A DNA stretch of 64,000 bases, taken from contig NC_092346.1 in the NCBI RefSeq assembly GCF_963676685.1, positions 96,833,917 through 96,897,916 on the forward strand, in the 5' to 3' direction. A program made the translations under genes and the position numbers. The DNA comes from Mytilus edulis (Eukaryota; Mollusca; Bivalvia; Mytilida; Mytilidae). The notes beneath the pieces are model-generated. The model searched no databases. It was not told the DNA's origin and worked only from the letters and a program-made list of their open reading frames with translations. Each line of letters begins with the position of its first letter. The first letter of the stretch is position 1. Positions 11,942-22,080 of this stretch are shown piece after piece.

Positions 11942-12286
11942 ATGGCAATACTTTGTCTACAGAAACGAGGACCGTATGGTAGATGGATTTGTTTGGTATT
12001 GGTGGTTTTATTCCTATCACAATTATTTGTTGCTATGCGACCAACAGTACTAATGTCATATCAAGCGGCCATTATGACAGATACTCATAACAGTTTTCTC
12101 CAAAGACAAGATGGTTTCAGGTCGCACCTTTACTACAGAGATGCAACGGATCCAGAGCTTATAAATTATGTTCGTAAAAACTTCATTGAACATTTTAAAA
12201 ATGATCCTTACAACTTGACCACACCATGGAAAGAACATCCAACACGGGAACAAAGTAAACAAATTGATCATTTTTTGCACCAAAAG
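11942..12286 (+). CDS. FkbM/Star-like methyltransferase, first coding exon (membrane anchor and stem)
   Basis: The ATG is in strong context (A at -3, G at +4). The exon encodes 115 residues: a short basic cytoplasmic tail (KRGPYGR, about residues 8-14), one hydrophobic segment (about 15-32), then a luminal stem. That is the layout of a type II Golgi/ER membrane protein. Residues around 71-115 (DPELINYVRKNFIEHF...NLTTPW...EQSKQIDHFL) resemble the stem preceding the methyltransferase domain in invertebrate FkbM-domain proteins, as I recall that family. The exon ends CAAAAG|GTAATG, a phase-0 splice donor at 12287. The domain's first half, expected in the next exon, is not visible before 17350. 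The enzyme would use SAM, but its substrate is unknown. The link to the 17350 exon is inferred from strand, order and matching phase. Confidence 0.65.
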
Positions 12287-12419
12287 GTAATGTAAATAAT
12301 TTGAAAATACTTTACTATGTACTTGTTTGAGATTGTTAATTGAATACTTATCCAGTAAATAAGTATAATTGTGATTGCTTGCTAGGTATTTCGATCGGAA
12401 AATAGAACAACAGACACAG

Positions 12420-12610
12420 AAACTCACCCCTCCGGCGCATCTGAGATATCATACAGTTTTTGGTGGGGTTCGTGTTGCTCAGTCTTTAGTTTTCTGAGTT
12501 GTTTCTTGTGTACTATTATTTGTCTGTTTGTCTTTTTCATTTATAGCCATGGCGTTGTCAGTTTATTTTTATGAGTTTTACTGTTCCTCCGGTATCTTTC
12601 GCCCCTCTTT
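12420..12610 (+). repeat. Family C tail (3' end of the YIDD RT element)
   Basis: Conserved 3'-end blocks are present: TTTTTGGTGGGGTTCGTGTTG, ATTTGTCTGTTTGTCTTTTTC, AGCCATGGCGTTGTCAGTTT and CCGGTATCTTTCGCCCCTCT. It lies in the methyltransferase intron and abuts a family B fragment directly. Confidence 0.8.
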
Positions 12611-12724
12611 CAATTTATCCATTCGTTTGATGTGTTTGATCTTTTGATTTTGCCATTTGAAAACGGACTTTCCATTTTGAATTTTCCCAAGAGTTAGATA
12701 TTTTTATAATTTTACTTTTTTCAA
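12611..12724 (-). repeat. Family B repeat fragment
   Basis: Reverse complement of the B head: ATCCATTCGTTTGATGTGTT, TTGATTTTGCCATTTG, GGACTTTCCATTTTGAATTT and a terminal ATTTTTATAATTTTACTTTTT. Confidence 0.8.
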
Positions 12725-12913
12725 AGAGAAAGTATACCCTACAAAAAATGAAACTCCAAAGGCTCTATTATAGTCTTTAAGAGTAGGGCACAACTGACAG
12801 CTGTTATATATGTTGTTGTTTCTGTCTTGTGTGAAACAACCTCAAATATAAACTGGAAAACTAAGAATGATGAACTGTGAAATATATTAAGTCACACTTA
12901 TCTTCTTATTTTA

Positions 12914-14323
12914 CCCCCGCTTTAAAAAAAAAAGGGGGGGGGGTATACTGTTTTACCTCTGTCTGTCCATCCATCCGTCCATCCGTCAGTCCGTCCGTCC
13001 AATGAATATTTTTCGTCACAATTTTCTCAGGAACTACAATACAAGGATTTCTGAAATTTGGTTTCCGGGTTTATATAAGTCCGCTATACCGTGTGATGCG
13101 TTTTCAGATTCATCACTCGACAACTTCTTGTTTACCGAATACTTGTATGATTTTACACATGATAGCCAAGTTGAAAATTTTCGTCACATTTTTCTCAGGA
13201 ACTAAAATACAAGGATTTCTGAAATTTAGTTTCAGGGTTTATATAGATCTGCTACACCGTGTGATGCGTTTTCAGATTCATCACTCGACAACTTCCTGTT
13301 TACCGAACACTGGTATGATTTTTTCACAAATGATAGCCAAGTTGAAAATTTTCGTCACATTTTTGTGTTTTTCTGTTTACCGAACACATATTTTTACACT
13401 ATTAAAATTATCCACTTGCGGCGGGAGTATCATCTATGGTGGCCGGTTAAGGCCATTTCGCGTTTTCGCGTTTTCGCGTTTTCGCCCATCATATTATATA
13501 GGGCGAAAACGCGAAAACGCGAAATCGCGAAGTCGAAAACGCGAAAACGCGAAGTCGAAAACGCGAAAACGCGAAAACGCGAAGTCGAAAACGCGAAAAC
13601 GCGAAGTCGAAAACGCGAAAACGCGAAATATTTTTTCTTTCCGATTTCGCGTTTTCGACTTCGCGTTTTCGCGTTTTCGACTTCGCGTTTTCGCGTTTTC
13701 GCGTTTTCGACTTCGCGATTTCGCGTTTTCGCCTTTTCGCGTTTTCGCCTTTTCGCGTTTTCGCGATTTCGCGTTTTCGCGTTTTCGCGTTTTCGCGTTT
13801 TCGCGATTTCGTGTTTTCGCGATTTCGCCTTTTCGCCTTTTCGCGATTTCGCCTTTTCGCGTTTTCGCGATTTCGCGATTTCGCGATTTCGCCTTTTCGT
13901 GTTGGAAACTACACCAACATTTTCAAAATTCTCAAAATGCTCAAAACTTCATGAAAATTTACAGTAATGATGAGCAACATTGGAAGATGTGGCATTTGGA
14001 GTTGGAATTTCCAAAATAGGTCTTGTTACCATGGAAACAATGCAAAAAGGTCAAAAATTTCAAAAATAAGAATTTTGAGCAAACTGGATGAAACTTTACA
14101 GGAATGGTAACTGGCATAGGCAGAGTTGGATTTTGAAGTTGGAATTTTCAAAATGGCCGCCGTAACCATGAAAATTCAAAATGTTCAAACTTAATGAAAC
14201 TTTGCAAAAATGTTACTATACAGCTGTAGATGCTCTCTTTGACTTTGGAGTCAAAATGGCTGCCGCTCACCGGGCAATGGGGGGAAGGGTGCCATCCGGT
14301 ATTGCTAGCAATTACAAATCTAG
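12914..14323 (+). mobile_element. Second Helentron/pearl-like non-autonomous element
   Basis: The 5' end is a CCCCC...GGGGG snap-back around an A run (12914-12943). A TCTGTC/CATCCGTCC microsatellite follows (12957-13000). Two and a fraction core units of about 168 bp follow (the anchor TTTCGTCAC.ATTTTT/C recurs near 13012, 13180 and 13350). Next come a TTTTCGCG satellite and more degenerate units containing GGCCGCCGTAACCATG. The 3' end carries the palindrome ATTGCTAGCAAT (14301-14312), then TACAAAT, then CTAG (14320-14323) and T. The order of parts and the hairpin plus CTAG-T end match the element at 1744-3884, although the sequences are different. Confidence 0.65.
13455..13895. repeat. TTTTCGCG satellite with strand switches
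   Basis: Almost the whole stretch consists of TTTTCGCG, TTTCGCGA, TTTTCGCC and GACTTCGCG variants. The strand of the motif flips at an AT-rich palindromic spacer near 13485-13500 and back near 13628-13645. Long open frames across this segment (runs of R-F-R-V-F-A-F-S) are artefacts of stop-free repeats, not proteins. Confidence 0.9.
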
Positions 14324-14559
14324 TTGTTAATACGCTTATATCTGGTAATAGTTCTAAATTAGTTGAGGTAAAATGATCTTTTTATGACCTATTTATATGT
14401 GTTTGTGCTCAACCGAACTCTTAACTTCATGTTCGATACGCATTTGTTCCTTATTTGTTTTTTTTATACGTTCTACCTTTTAACTGCTTTATGTACGTAT
14501 GTTTGAAGATGGATCTTGGTTCGACGGGATGAAATCATCGTGTTAGCGCTTGCATAAAA

Positions 14560-14895
14560 AATGAAGATGAGGTATGATTGCCAATGAGACAACACTCCAC
14601 AATAGACCAAAATGACACAGAAATTATCATTTATAGGTCACTCTACGGCCTTCAACAATGAGCATAGCCCAAACCGTGTAGTCACCTATAAAAAGCCCAG
14701 ACATGACAACCCCACACAATTGAAACAACAAAACTGACGGCCGTATTTCATATACAAAAAAATAAACGGAAAACAAATATGTAACACAAAAACTAACGAT
14801 AACTACTTAAGTTCAGGCTCTTGTCTAGGGACAGGCACATACTAACATAATGTGGTGGGGTTAAACATGTAAGCAGGGTGTACATAATTTCGGAG
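14560..14895 (-). repeat. Family D repeat in left palindrome arm
   Basis: Blocks seen: AAGATGAGGTATGATTGCCA, ATGAGACAACACTCCACAAT, GCCTTCAACAATGAGCATAG, CAGGCTCTTGTCTAGGGACA, GGTGGGGTTAAACATGTAAG. These are characteristic of a highly repeated mussel interspersed element. Confidence 0.8.
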
Positions 14896-15524
14896 CATGC
14901 TATTACCTTGTTTAATTCGTTCCATCACTCGCTTATAATTCGCTTATAATACGTGTATCATACGTTGTACCTTTTAAAATATGATTTTTAATTGTTTAGT
15001 TGTCTCTGGTGGTAGAGTTGGGTTCTTAGAGGTGATATAACTCTATAAGCGCATTTGTACCCGTTCCAGCGCTCGGATAATACCCTGTTAAATATTCGTT
15101 ACTTATTCGCTTTTAATACGTTTGTTGTACGTTGCACCTTTTGGAAAAGGATTTTCAATTGTGTTCATATCTCTGGTGGTAATAATGTGTTCTTAGAGAT
15201 GAAATGACCCTATAAGTGAGCATGCACCCGTTCCAGCGCTCGGTAATTAACCTGTTACCTATTCGTTACTTATTCGCTTTTAATGCAACGTACAACAAAC
15301 GTATTAAAAGCGAATAAGTAACGAATATTTAACAGGGTATTATCCGAGCGCTGGAACGGGTACAAATGCGCTTATAGAGTTATATCACCTCTAAGAACCC
15401 AACTCTACCACCAGAGACAACTAAACAATTAAAAATCATATTTTAAAAGGTACAACGTATGATACACGTATTATAAGCGAATTATAAGCGAGTGATGGAA
15501 CGAATTAAACAAGGTAATAGCATG

Positions 15525-15860
15525 CTCCGAAATTATGTACACCCTGCTTACATGTTTAACCCCACCACATTATGTTAGTATGTGCCTGTCCCTAGACAAG
15601 AGCCTGAACTTAAGTAGTTATCGTTAGTTTTTGTGTTACATATTTGTTTTCCGTTTATTTTTTTGTATATGAAATACGGCCGTCAGTTTTGTTGTTTCAA
15701 TTGTGTGGGGTTGTCATGTCTGGGCTTTTTATAGGTGACTACACGGTTTGGGCTATGCTCATTGTTGAAGGCCGTAGAGTGACCTATAGTTGATAATTTC
15801 TGTGTCATTTTGGTCTATTGTGGAGTGTTGTCTCATTGGCAATCATACCTCATCTTCATT
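15525..15860 (+). repeat. Family D repeat in right palindrome arm
   Basis: Reverse-complement copy of 14560-14895. It differs by two adjacent bases near 15790 (the left arm reads ..TCATTTATAGG.., this arm in complement ..TCAACTATAGG..). Confidence 0.85.
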
Positions 15861-16570
15861 TTTTATGCAAGCGCTAACACGATGATTTCATCCCGTCGAA
15901 CCAAGATCCATCTTCAAACATACGTACATAAAGCAGTTAAAAGGTAGAACGTATAAAAAAACAAATAAGGAACAAATGCGTATCGAACATGAAGTTAAGA
16001 GTTCGGTTGAGCACAAACACATATAAATAGGTCATAAAAAGATCATTTTACCTCAACTAATTTAGAACTATTACCAGATATAAGCGTATTAACAACTAGA
16101 TTTGTAATTGCTAGCAATACCGGATGGCACCCTTCCCCCCATTGCCCGGTGAGCGGCAGCCATTTTGACTCCAAAGTCAAAGAGAGCATCTACAGCTGTA
16201 TAGTAACATTTTTGCAAAGTTTCATTAAGTTTGAACATTTTGAATTTTCATGGTTACGGCGGCCATTTTGAAAATTCCAACTTCAAAATCCAACTCTGCC
16301 TATGCCAGTTACCATTCCTGTAAAGTTTCATCCAGTTTGCTCAAAATTCTTATTTTTGAAATTTTTGACCTTTTTGCATTGTTTCCATGGTAACAAGACC
16401 GATTTTGGAAATTCCAACTCCAAATGCCACATCTTCCAATGTTGCTCATCATTACTGTAAATTTTCATGAAGTTTTGAGCATTTTGAGAATTTTGAAAAT
16501 GTTGGTGTAGTTTCCAACACGAAAAGGCGAAATCGCGAAATCGCGAAAACGCGAAAAGGCGAAATCGCGA

Positions 16571-16670
16571 NNNNNNNNNNNNNNNNNNNNNNNNNNNNNN
16601 NNNNNNNNNNNNNNNNNNNNNNNNNNNNNNNNNNNNNNNNNNNNNNNNNNNNNNNNNNNNNNNNNNNNNN
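16571..16670. other. Assembly gap (100 N)
   Basis: Exactly 100 N, the usual placeholder for a gap of unknown size. It starts inside the TTTTCGCG satellite at the end of the right palindrome arm, so the true distance and content are unknown. Confidence 0.98.
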
Positions 16671-17349
16671 TTAAATATTTTTTCACCTTAAGTAGCTTCC
16701 AGTTACGAAATTTTCAAGTCTCACATATATTGTTAAGCGATTTGATTTTTTGTATTGGATTGATAAAAGGTCAGTTTATGTCAAAGATGACTTTTCAGGT
16801 TGGCTTCACAATGAATGTTCTTTTAAAACCAGACCTAGGATCATTATGGTTATATGGAAATGTTTGACATGTATCAACGATGACCTGCCTTGCTACATAA
16901 TCAACAACAAAAATATATTTAGAGGTCTTCAACTACAGACAAGTGTCTGCACAATATGCCAATCCCTACCTCTTCAAGCCTGATTCCATTTTTCAAAGCC
17001 AATTACAACAACAAAAACTAAATCATTGTCTCCCAGACTAAAGTAGCAATCAGTACATATCCAACGGATTCAGTGTAAAGACGTTATATACAGTCTGAAA
17101 ACATAATGTGTAATGCTAAATAAGTCAACAGTATCGACAGGATGATGAAGTTTTTATATAGCAAAACATTATGTAGTTATGTTTTGATTTTAAAATATTT
17201 TGATATAAGAAATTATAATGGATAGATTATTGCAAACAGTGTTCCAAAATCTGTCTCGAGATAATCTCATAGCAACCAAAAATGTATGACAAAAGACTTT
17301 TGCATAATACAGAAAGCAAGTTATAATATTTATTTTTTTTTAATTTCAG
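16671..17349. other. Intron sequence before the last methyltransferase exon
   Basis: No recognisable exon. The open frame at 16750-16983 (77 codons) has no FkbM motifs. The interval ends in a pyrimidine-rich tract (..TATTTTTTTTTAATTTCAG) that forms the acceptor at 17348-17349. Confidence 0.5.
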
Positions 17350-17691
17350 ACAAATAAAAACGAATCAGAAATGTGGTTTTCAAAAAATAAGAAGATACCT
17401 TGTTTTTGGATGGACACTATTTTATATGCATTAAACAAAAATGAAATAGATCTTCTGAATATTGATGTAAGCGGCAAGGAGATGGACATTTTAAGATCGG
17501 TCGCACATGAAAAGTTTTTTATACGGGTAATAACTGTGGAGTTTGCCATAGATATATTACCTGAATTGCAGAGCATATTTAGCTACATGGATAAAAGAGG
17601 TTATGTTGCTATTCATCAATATGTTAACCAAGGAATACAGAAAACAGATGTGATGTTTGTGAACAAGCGTGCAATGAATTCTCCAGCATAA
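17350..17691 (+). CDS. FkbM/Star-like methyltransferase, last coding exon
   Basis: It follows a TTTAATTTCAG acceptor and starts in phase 0, matching the donor at 12286. It encodes 113 residues and then TAA. The sequence IPCFWMDTILYALNKNEIDLLNIDVSGKEMDIL corresponds to the stretch of FkbM (Methyltransf_21) domains usually reading like CFP.YS.LLALN...DY.SLDVEG.EL.VL, followed by the beta-strand VITVEF. D-V-S-G replaces the usual D-V-E-G, a possible sign of divergence. The ATG at 17371 is internal and not a start. The SAM-binding N-terminal half is missing from the visible sequence. A weak ATTAAA lies at 17720-17725, very close to the stop. Substrate unknown; whether the locus is functional is open. 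Confidence 0.72.
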   Translation, partial: TNKNESEMWFSKNKKIPCFWMDTILYALNKNEIDLLNIDVSGKEMDILRSVAHEKFFIRVITVEFAIDILPELQSIFSYMDKRGYVAIHQYVNQGIQKTDVMFVNKRAMNSPA

Positions 17692-18284
17692 TTCAAAGTG
17701 CTGAGAGCTATAACGGTTAATTAAAATTTGTGAAATGTCTCTTAGCTTTTCACTGACATGCAAAGATATAGCATGTAAACAACGAGATAGAATCAATATA
17801 TGAATAGATGCATCTTGCATGTAAAGTCTGCTTTTGATCTTAAATATTTATAACAGAAGATTGTGAACTATATTATTTTAACACTTGTAAGTAATGTGTT
17901 AGTCCAAATGATTATGACGTCGTCATAGCATTAGTTTAGAATAGCCTTTCAATATCGTAATATTCATCATAATTATTTGACTAGTATTGTGAAAATAATT
18001 GTGAATTGGTGGAATCCGTTCCATATAATTGTATGAATTTCAAGATAACCTGTGGTAATATATACGTCACTTTGTGTGGCGTTGATCCATTCGTGTGACG
18101 CGAAGTTTGTGCTGTTGTTAATGCATCGGATATGTTTGTTGTTATTCTGCGAGAACATTTAGTAATGTAATATTATATTATTCATGTATGTATTTCTCTG
18201 TGTTGAGTGTTCTTGTATTTGTTAGTACTGTACTGTCACGCAGTGTTATCATTTTAGCGCTGTTGTTTTTTTAATATTGCCATA
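17692..18284. other. 3' flank of the methyltransferase gene
   Basis: It probably contains the 3' UTR, but no strong AATAAA was found close to the stop. No other feature was recognised. Confidence 0.4.
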
Positions 18285-18545
18285 TTAGCGGGAGGTTTGG
18301 CCACCCCATTAAACCAGGTCCAATCCACCCTTTCTTTTAAATGTCCTGTACCAAGTAAGGAATATTGTGTGTGTTATTAAATAGTCCTTTTGTGTGCATG
18401 TTGGTGTTTGTTTTTGCAATTCAGTGTTCTGTTGTTCCGTGTTTTCCAATTATAGTTGATGTGTTTCCCTCGGTTTTAGTTTGTAACCCGGATTAGTTTC
18501 TCTAAATCGATTTATGACTTATGAACAACCGTACACTCCATATGA
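18285..18545 (+). repeat. Family E repeat
   Basis: Blocks: ATATTAGCGGGAGGTTTGGC, TGTTGTTCCGTGTTTTCC, TTCCCTCGGTTTTAGTTTGT, AACCCGGATTAGTTT, ATCGATTTATGACTTATGAA. Further copies lie at 33562-33760 and 48990-49175. Confidence 0.8.
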
Positions 18546-18634
18546 TGAAGATAGGACATGTATTTTTTTTCCTTTTATGTCTGTTTGTTTTTGTTCACAT
18601 ATGTGAAAATAATAGAATTTTATGCGTCTATCAT

Positions 18635-18832
18635 ACAAGTAAGAGGTTCAGCTAGCTATAAAACAAGATTTTATCCATTATTTTCTACCTAGGAAAATGA
18701 ATATTCCAAGTCAGGATTGGTGGTTATCCATTCGTTTGATATGTTTGAGGTTTCAATTTGGACATTCGATATGGGACTTTACGTTTTGAATATTCTTCGT
18801 AGTTTGGTGTTTATGTTATTTTACTTTTTAGT
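18635..18832 (-). repeat. Family B repeat
   Basis: Blocks in reverse complement: GAGGTTCAGCTAGCTATAAA, ATTATTTTCTACCTAGGAAA, TTCCAAGTCAGGA, ATCCATTCGTTTGATATGTT. The head is degraded (ACGTTTTGAATATTCTTCGT). Confidence 0.75.
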
Positions 18833-18959
18833 ATTAAGAACATTTGGTTCCGAAATTTGACGTATCAAGCAACCGTATAACAGAAAATTCTTGACAGGTA
18901 ACATAAACGACTTTTGAATTCAATAATATGCAAATGTAGCTGGAATTCAAGATGCATAT

Positions 18960-19593
18960 TTAAGGGCATACGATACAGTTACAGTGGAGGTAATGACGTT
19001 GCTAACGTAAATTGTTATTTTCGCGACGTCAAACTATGACCTATCGGGAAAAGATTCAGTTTTCTACTGATTTTTATCATTCAAACTTATTTAAATTGAA
19101 AACGAGTTCATGAACCCGTCTTTTTTAAAATGCCATTTGGTTTGATTACGTTAGAAGATTATGTGTGCCAATTTTCATGAACACGTAAATAGTGCAATTT
19201 ATTTTAATTTGATAAATATACAACAAAAAATAAATTAAATGTTCTTTTCTACATTCATGACCATTTGATAAATATGAGTTATTTCTGAATAAAAATGTAT
19301 TAACTTTTAGGATACTTATAAAATACAGAAATTACAGATTATTTAACAAAAAAACAATTTGTGTTTATCTTTTAAAACAAAAAAGTTATGTCTTTCTTTC
19401 GAAAAGGAAAATACGGCCACAAATCCGAATTTTGAGCAAATATACAAAATGTCGACCTCATTTTACTCAAAAAGTAGCACATGAAGGTATATTTTTTAAT
19501 ACATATTTGATTTAATTAGGTAAAAAAATAGTCTATATGGAAATTTTTATCAAAATGTAAATACGGGATCAAAACTGTATCGTATGCCCTTAA
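18960..19593. mobile_element. TTAA-bounded MITE with perfect terminal inverted repeats
   Basis: The ends are TTAAGGGCATACGATACAGTT and its exact reverse complement AACTGTATCGTATGCCCTTAA, giving 21-bp perfect inverted repeats including the outer TTAA. The element is 634 bp, AT-rich and non-coding. If TTAA is the duplicated target (18960-18963 and 19590-19593), the inner inverted repeat is GGGCATACGATACAGTT. TTAA specificity is typical of piggyBac-type transposases, so this may be a piggyBac-like MITE; that is an inference. Confidence 0.85.
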
Positions 19594-20074
19594 ACACTTT
19601 AGATATCAAACATTTGTCATCATTGTAAAATTCAGAATTTCTTCTTGTTAACACTGCTACAGTTGTTTTGAGTCAAGAGTTAAGAGTATGAATTGCCAAG
19701 TTAAATCGTCTTAATGAGAAAATCGTCTGAATCACTTGTGCTATATGTTAGCAGATTACACATAGCTCATTGTTTGATTGTTACAAGTCTGAAAGAATTG
19801 GAATCTGCCAATAGGAAAAGTGCATTGAACGCCTTGTATAGATAATAGGTTTTATTCTTCTATCAGGTTCAAATTAGCAAATAAAGAAGGTCTTTTATCT
19901 TGGAAGAATACAAAATATTTGCTGCAAGTTCAACATCGAATTTATTAACGAATTTATTTTTTTCATTCAAAGTTACTAATTAGTTAAAAAAAATTATATG
20001 ACAAACACTTCCAAGAAATCAATTACCTCTATTATGTTATCCTTTTAGACGACAAAAACCAAATGCACAAGTAA
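19594..20074. other. Intergenic, nothing recognised
   Basis: AT-rich sequence without an exon or repeat that I can name. Confidence 0.4.
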
Positions 20075-20225
20075 AGGTAAAATAATAAACATACCGAACT
20101 GAAAGGAAAATACAAATTGGAAAGTCCCTTATCAAATGAAAAAATCAAATACTCAAACAAATCAAACGAATGGAAAACAACTTTCTCATTCCTGATTTGA
20201 GCAAAACCTAATCATAAAAAAGTAG
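20075..20225 (+). repeat. Family B repeat (diverged)
   Basis: Blocks: ATACCGAACTGAAAGGAAAA, GGAAAGTCCCTTATCAAATG, CAAATCAAACGAATGGAAAA, TCATTCCTGATTTG. Confidence 0.75.
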
Positions 20226-20403
20226 TACTTACTGAAAGGAAACAAACGGTTCTTTATACAATTAACTAGTGATATAGGGTAAATCTGTTTATCCATTTTG
20301 ACGCTACAATCTTTATGTGTTAAAGAGCTTTCTGGACAAAGAAAGACAACTTAATGTATTATATATGATTCACTTTTAAAACCATCTTTTATAAAACAAA
20401 AAA

Positions 20404-20612
20404 AAGTAAAAAAAGTAAAATCACAAAAATACTGAACTCCGAGGAAAATCCAAAACGGAAAGTTTCTTATCAAATGGCAAAATCAAAAGCTCAAACACAT
20501 CAAACGAATGGATAACAATGGTCATATTCGTGACTTGGTACAGCCGTTTTCTTATGTAGAAAATGGTGGATAACATATACCTGGAGAAATGTCTAACTTG
20601 ATATAGTCTCCT
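20404..20612 (+). repeat. Family B repeat
   Basis: A good copy: AGTAAAATCACAAAAATACT, GAACTCCGAGGAAAATCCAA, TCTTATCAAATGGCAAAATC, CACATCAAACGAATGGATAA, TGACTTGGTACAG, ATGTAGAAAATGGTGGATAA. It lies in the same orientation as, and about 180 bp after, the previous copy. Confidence 0.85.
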
Positions 20613-21654
20613 ATCTAGAATCAATCTGAAATCTTGTCGTAATTACATTGTAAACTCTGTCTGAAATGTTTATCAGGCGGTGCATGCGAGAAAAGGCTAA
20701 TGAACAAGCTTGAAAAACATTAAATAATAAAACATTGTTAAATGTATAACGTGTTTTGTTGAAATCAGAAGCGCCCATCGTCTAGCACAGGGTTGAATTT
20801 AAGCTAAAATTCAAGAATAAAATAATAGACATCTCTAGGTGTAAACATTGTGCGACGTATGACGTGACTGTATATATATAGCAGTCTAAAATATTTTTTT
20901 CGACGTATTTATCAAAATATGTAAAAGAAACAACTTATTTAAAATTCAATTGGAAATTCAACACTGCAACGATAAGTAGCATTCTAAAATATTTGTTTTG
21001 ACGTTTTTATCAAGACAACTATGTAAAAGAAACAACTGATGCTCAATTCACATGTAAATTCAACAAATACTGCAACACTCATTGCAGAGGAAATTTGAAA
21101 AATTAAAGGTTTGCTTTGTGTTCATTTTGGAATAACTGGATGGTTGTTTTTTCATTTTACAAATCCAAATTACATAAATGAACATACAACTACTAGTACG
21201 TTATATTGCTGATCAGCAAAATGCTCAGAAAAATCTATTCTAAATAATTAACTGATATTTTAAAAATCATCAATCCAAACCAGACTTTAAGGTAACTGAA
21301 ACAATCCCCCTAGAGTCGTTATGATCATATTTTAATATACTGCCAACTCTCAAAGAGGTTTAAATCAGCCGTGAATTATACAATTTCTATAGATCTCTTC
21401 TTTACATGCAATCCAATATCCTCTCCTCGTTGAAAAGTACAATCATTGACTTTCTATCTTAAACGCTGATATTCTTCTTTCTAAACAGACTAAAGGATTT
21501 ACTCCATCATAACAAAGAATTACAACACTGGTACAACTAGCTTGTTTGAGGAAGAGACGTTTATTATGTTAAATCAAACAAACCGTTCGTCTCTCTTAGC
21601 TAATACTATCAAGATGCTTTATTATTGTCAACATATTTTTGACATTTGATACAA
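20613..21654. other. Intergenic; short local duplication
   Basis: No exon recognised. A diverged pair of about 60 bp occurs around 20882-20970 and 20990-21060. Its blocks are AGTCTAAAATATTTTTTTCGACG and AGCATTCTAAAATATTTGTTTTGACG, each followed by TTATCAA and ATGTAAAAGAAACAACT. Otherwise nothing. Confidence 0.45.
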
Positions 21655-21865
21655 CTGTTACACAAGTGAGAGGTGTATCGCTATAAACCCAGGTTCAATC
21701 CACCATTTTCTACCTTTGAAAATGCCTGTACCAAGTCAGGAATATGACAGTTGTTGTCCATTTGTTTGATGTGTTTTAATATTTTGATTTTGCAATTTGA
21801 TTAGGGACTTTCCATTTTGAAATTTCCTCGGAGTTCAGTATTTTTGTGATTTAACTTTTTGGTAA
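21655..21865 (-). repeat. Family B repeat
   Basis: Reverse-complement copy: GAGAGGTGTATCGCTATAAA, CCACCATTTTCTACCTTTGA, TGCCTGTACCAAGTCAGGAA, TTTGTTTGATGTGTTTTAAT, GACTTTCCATTTTGAAATTT, CTCGGAGTTCAGTATTTTTG, TGATTTAACTTTTT. Confidence 0.85.
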
Positions 21866-21961
21866 TAAGCATTTACTGGCAACCAACTTATTCCTTTTAA
21901 AATGGTTTGAGACAACAAAAAACTTACCAAGAAAAAGCAGCTATTATTAACTTAGATATTC

Positions 21962-22080
21962 ATGTGCCACCATAAAGATGATGTTTTTTCCCCTAAATAG
22001 TTCAAAATTTGGTGACTCTGTTAGTCGCTTTTATCCCATTGAACTTTAACTGAAGGATACCACAGCTGCATCTTCTCCAT
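21962..22080 (+). pseudogene. Degenerate palm fragment of the family C reverse transcriptase
   Basis: The segment AAGATGATGTTTTTTCCCCT followed by AATAGTTCAAAATTTGGTGA is closely related to 51322-51370, where it encodes (R)YIDDVLSLNNSKFGDYV. Here in-frame stops and substitutions interrupt it. The sequence continues with codons for FYPIEL and then diverges. It is a dead internal fragment of the same element as the better copy at 51.3-52.1 kb. The neighbouring 60-codon minus-strand open frame (22021-22203) is its shadow. Confidence 0.6.

Larger units (their letters stand above)
13845..16570. repeat. Large near-identical inverted repeat (arms ~1.29 kb, spacer ~145 bp)
   Basis: The sequence from about 13845 to 15136 recurs in reverse complement from 15282 to 16570, where it runs into the N gap. 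Pairs of matching positions sum to 30418-30420 throughout, so there are only one or two single-base indels. I saw only a few substitutions (14018/16401 and around 14630/15790). The arms contain the 3' end of the element at 12914-14323, a family D repeat and about 167-bp tandem units (CCGTTCCAGCGCTCGG near 15061 and 15228). The spacer at 15137-15281 is a further partial unit. It could be a real inverted duplication or an assembly product. Confidence 0.92.

Noticed and set aside
13093..14019. Open frames of 200-308 codons with R-F-R-V-F-A-F-S repeats
   Set aside because: They run through the TTTTCGCG satellite and flanking repeat units of a non-autonomous element. The repeat has no stops in several frames, which explains the length.
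16750..16983. Possible missing methyltransferase exon
   Set aside because: The translation lacks FkbM motifs and the frame is not bounded by suitable splice sites.
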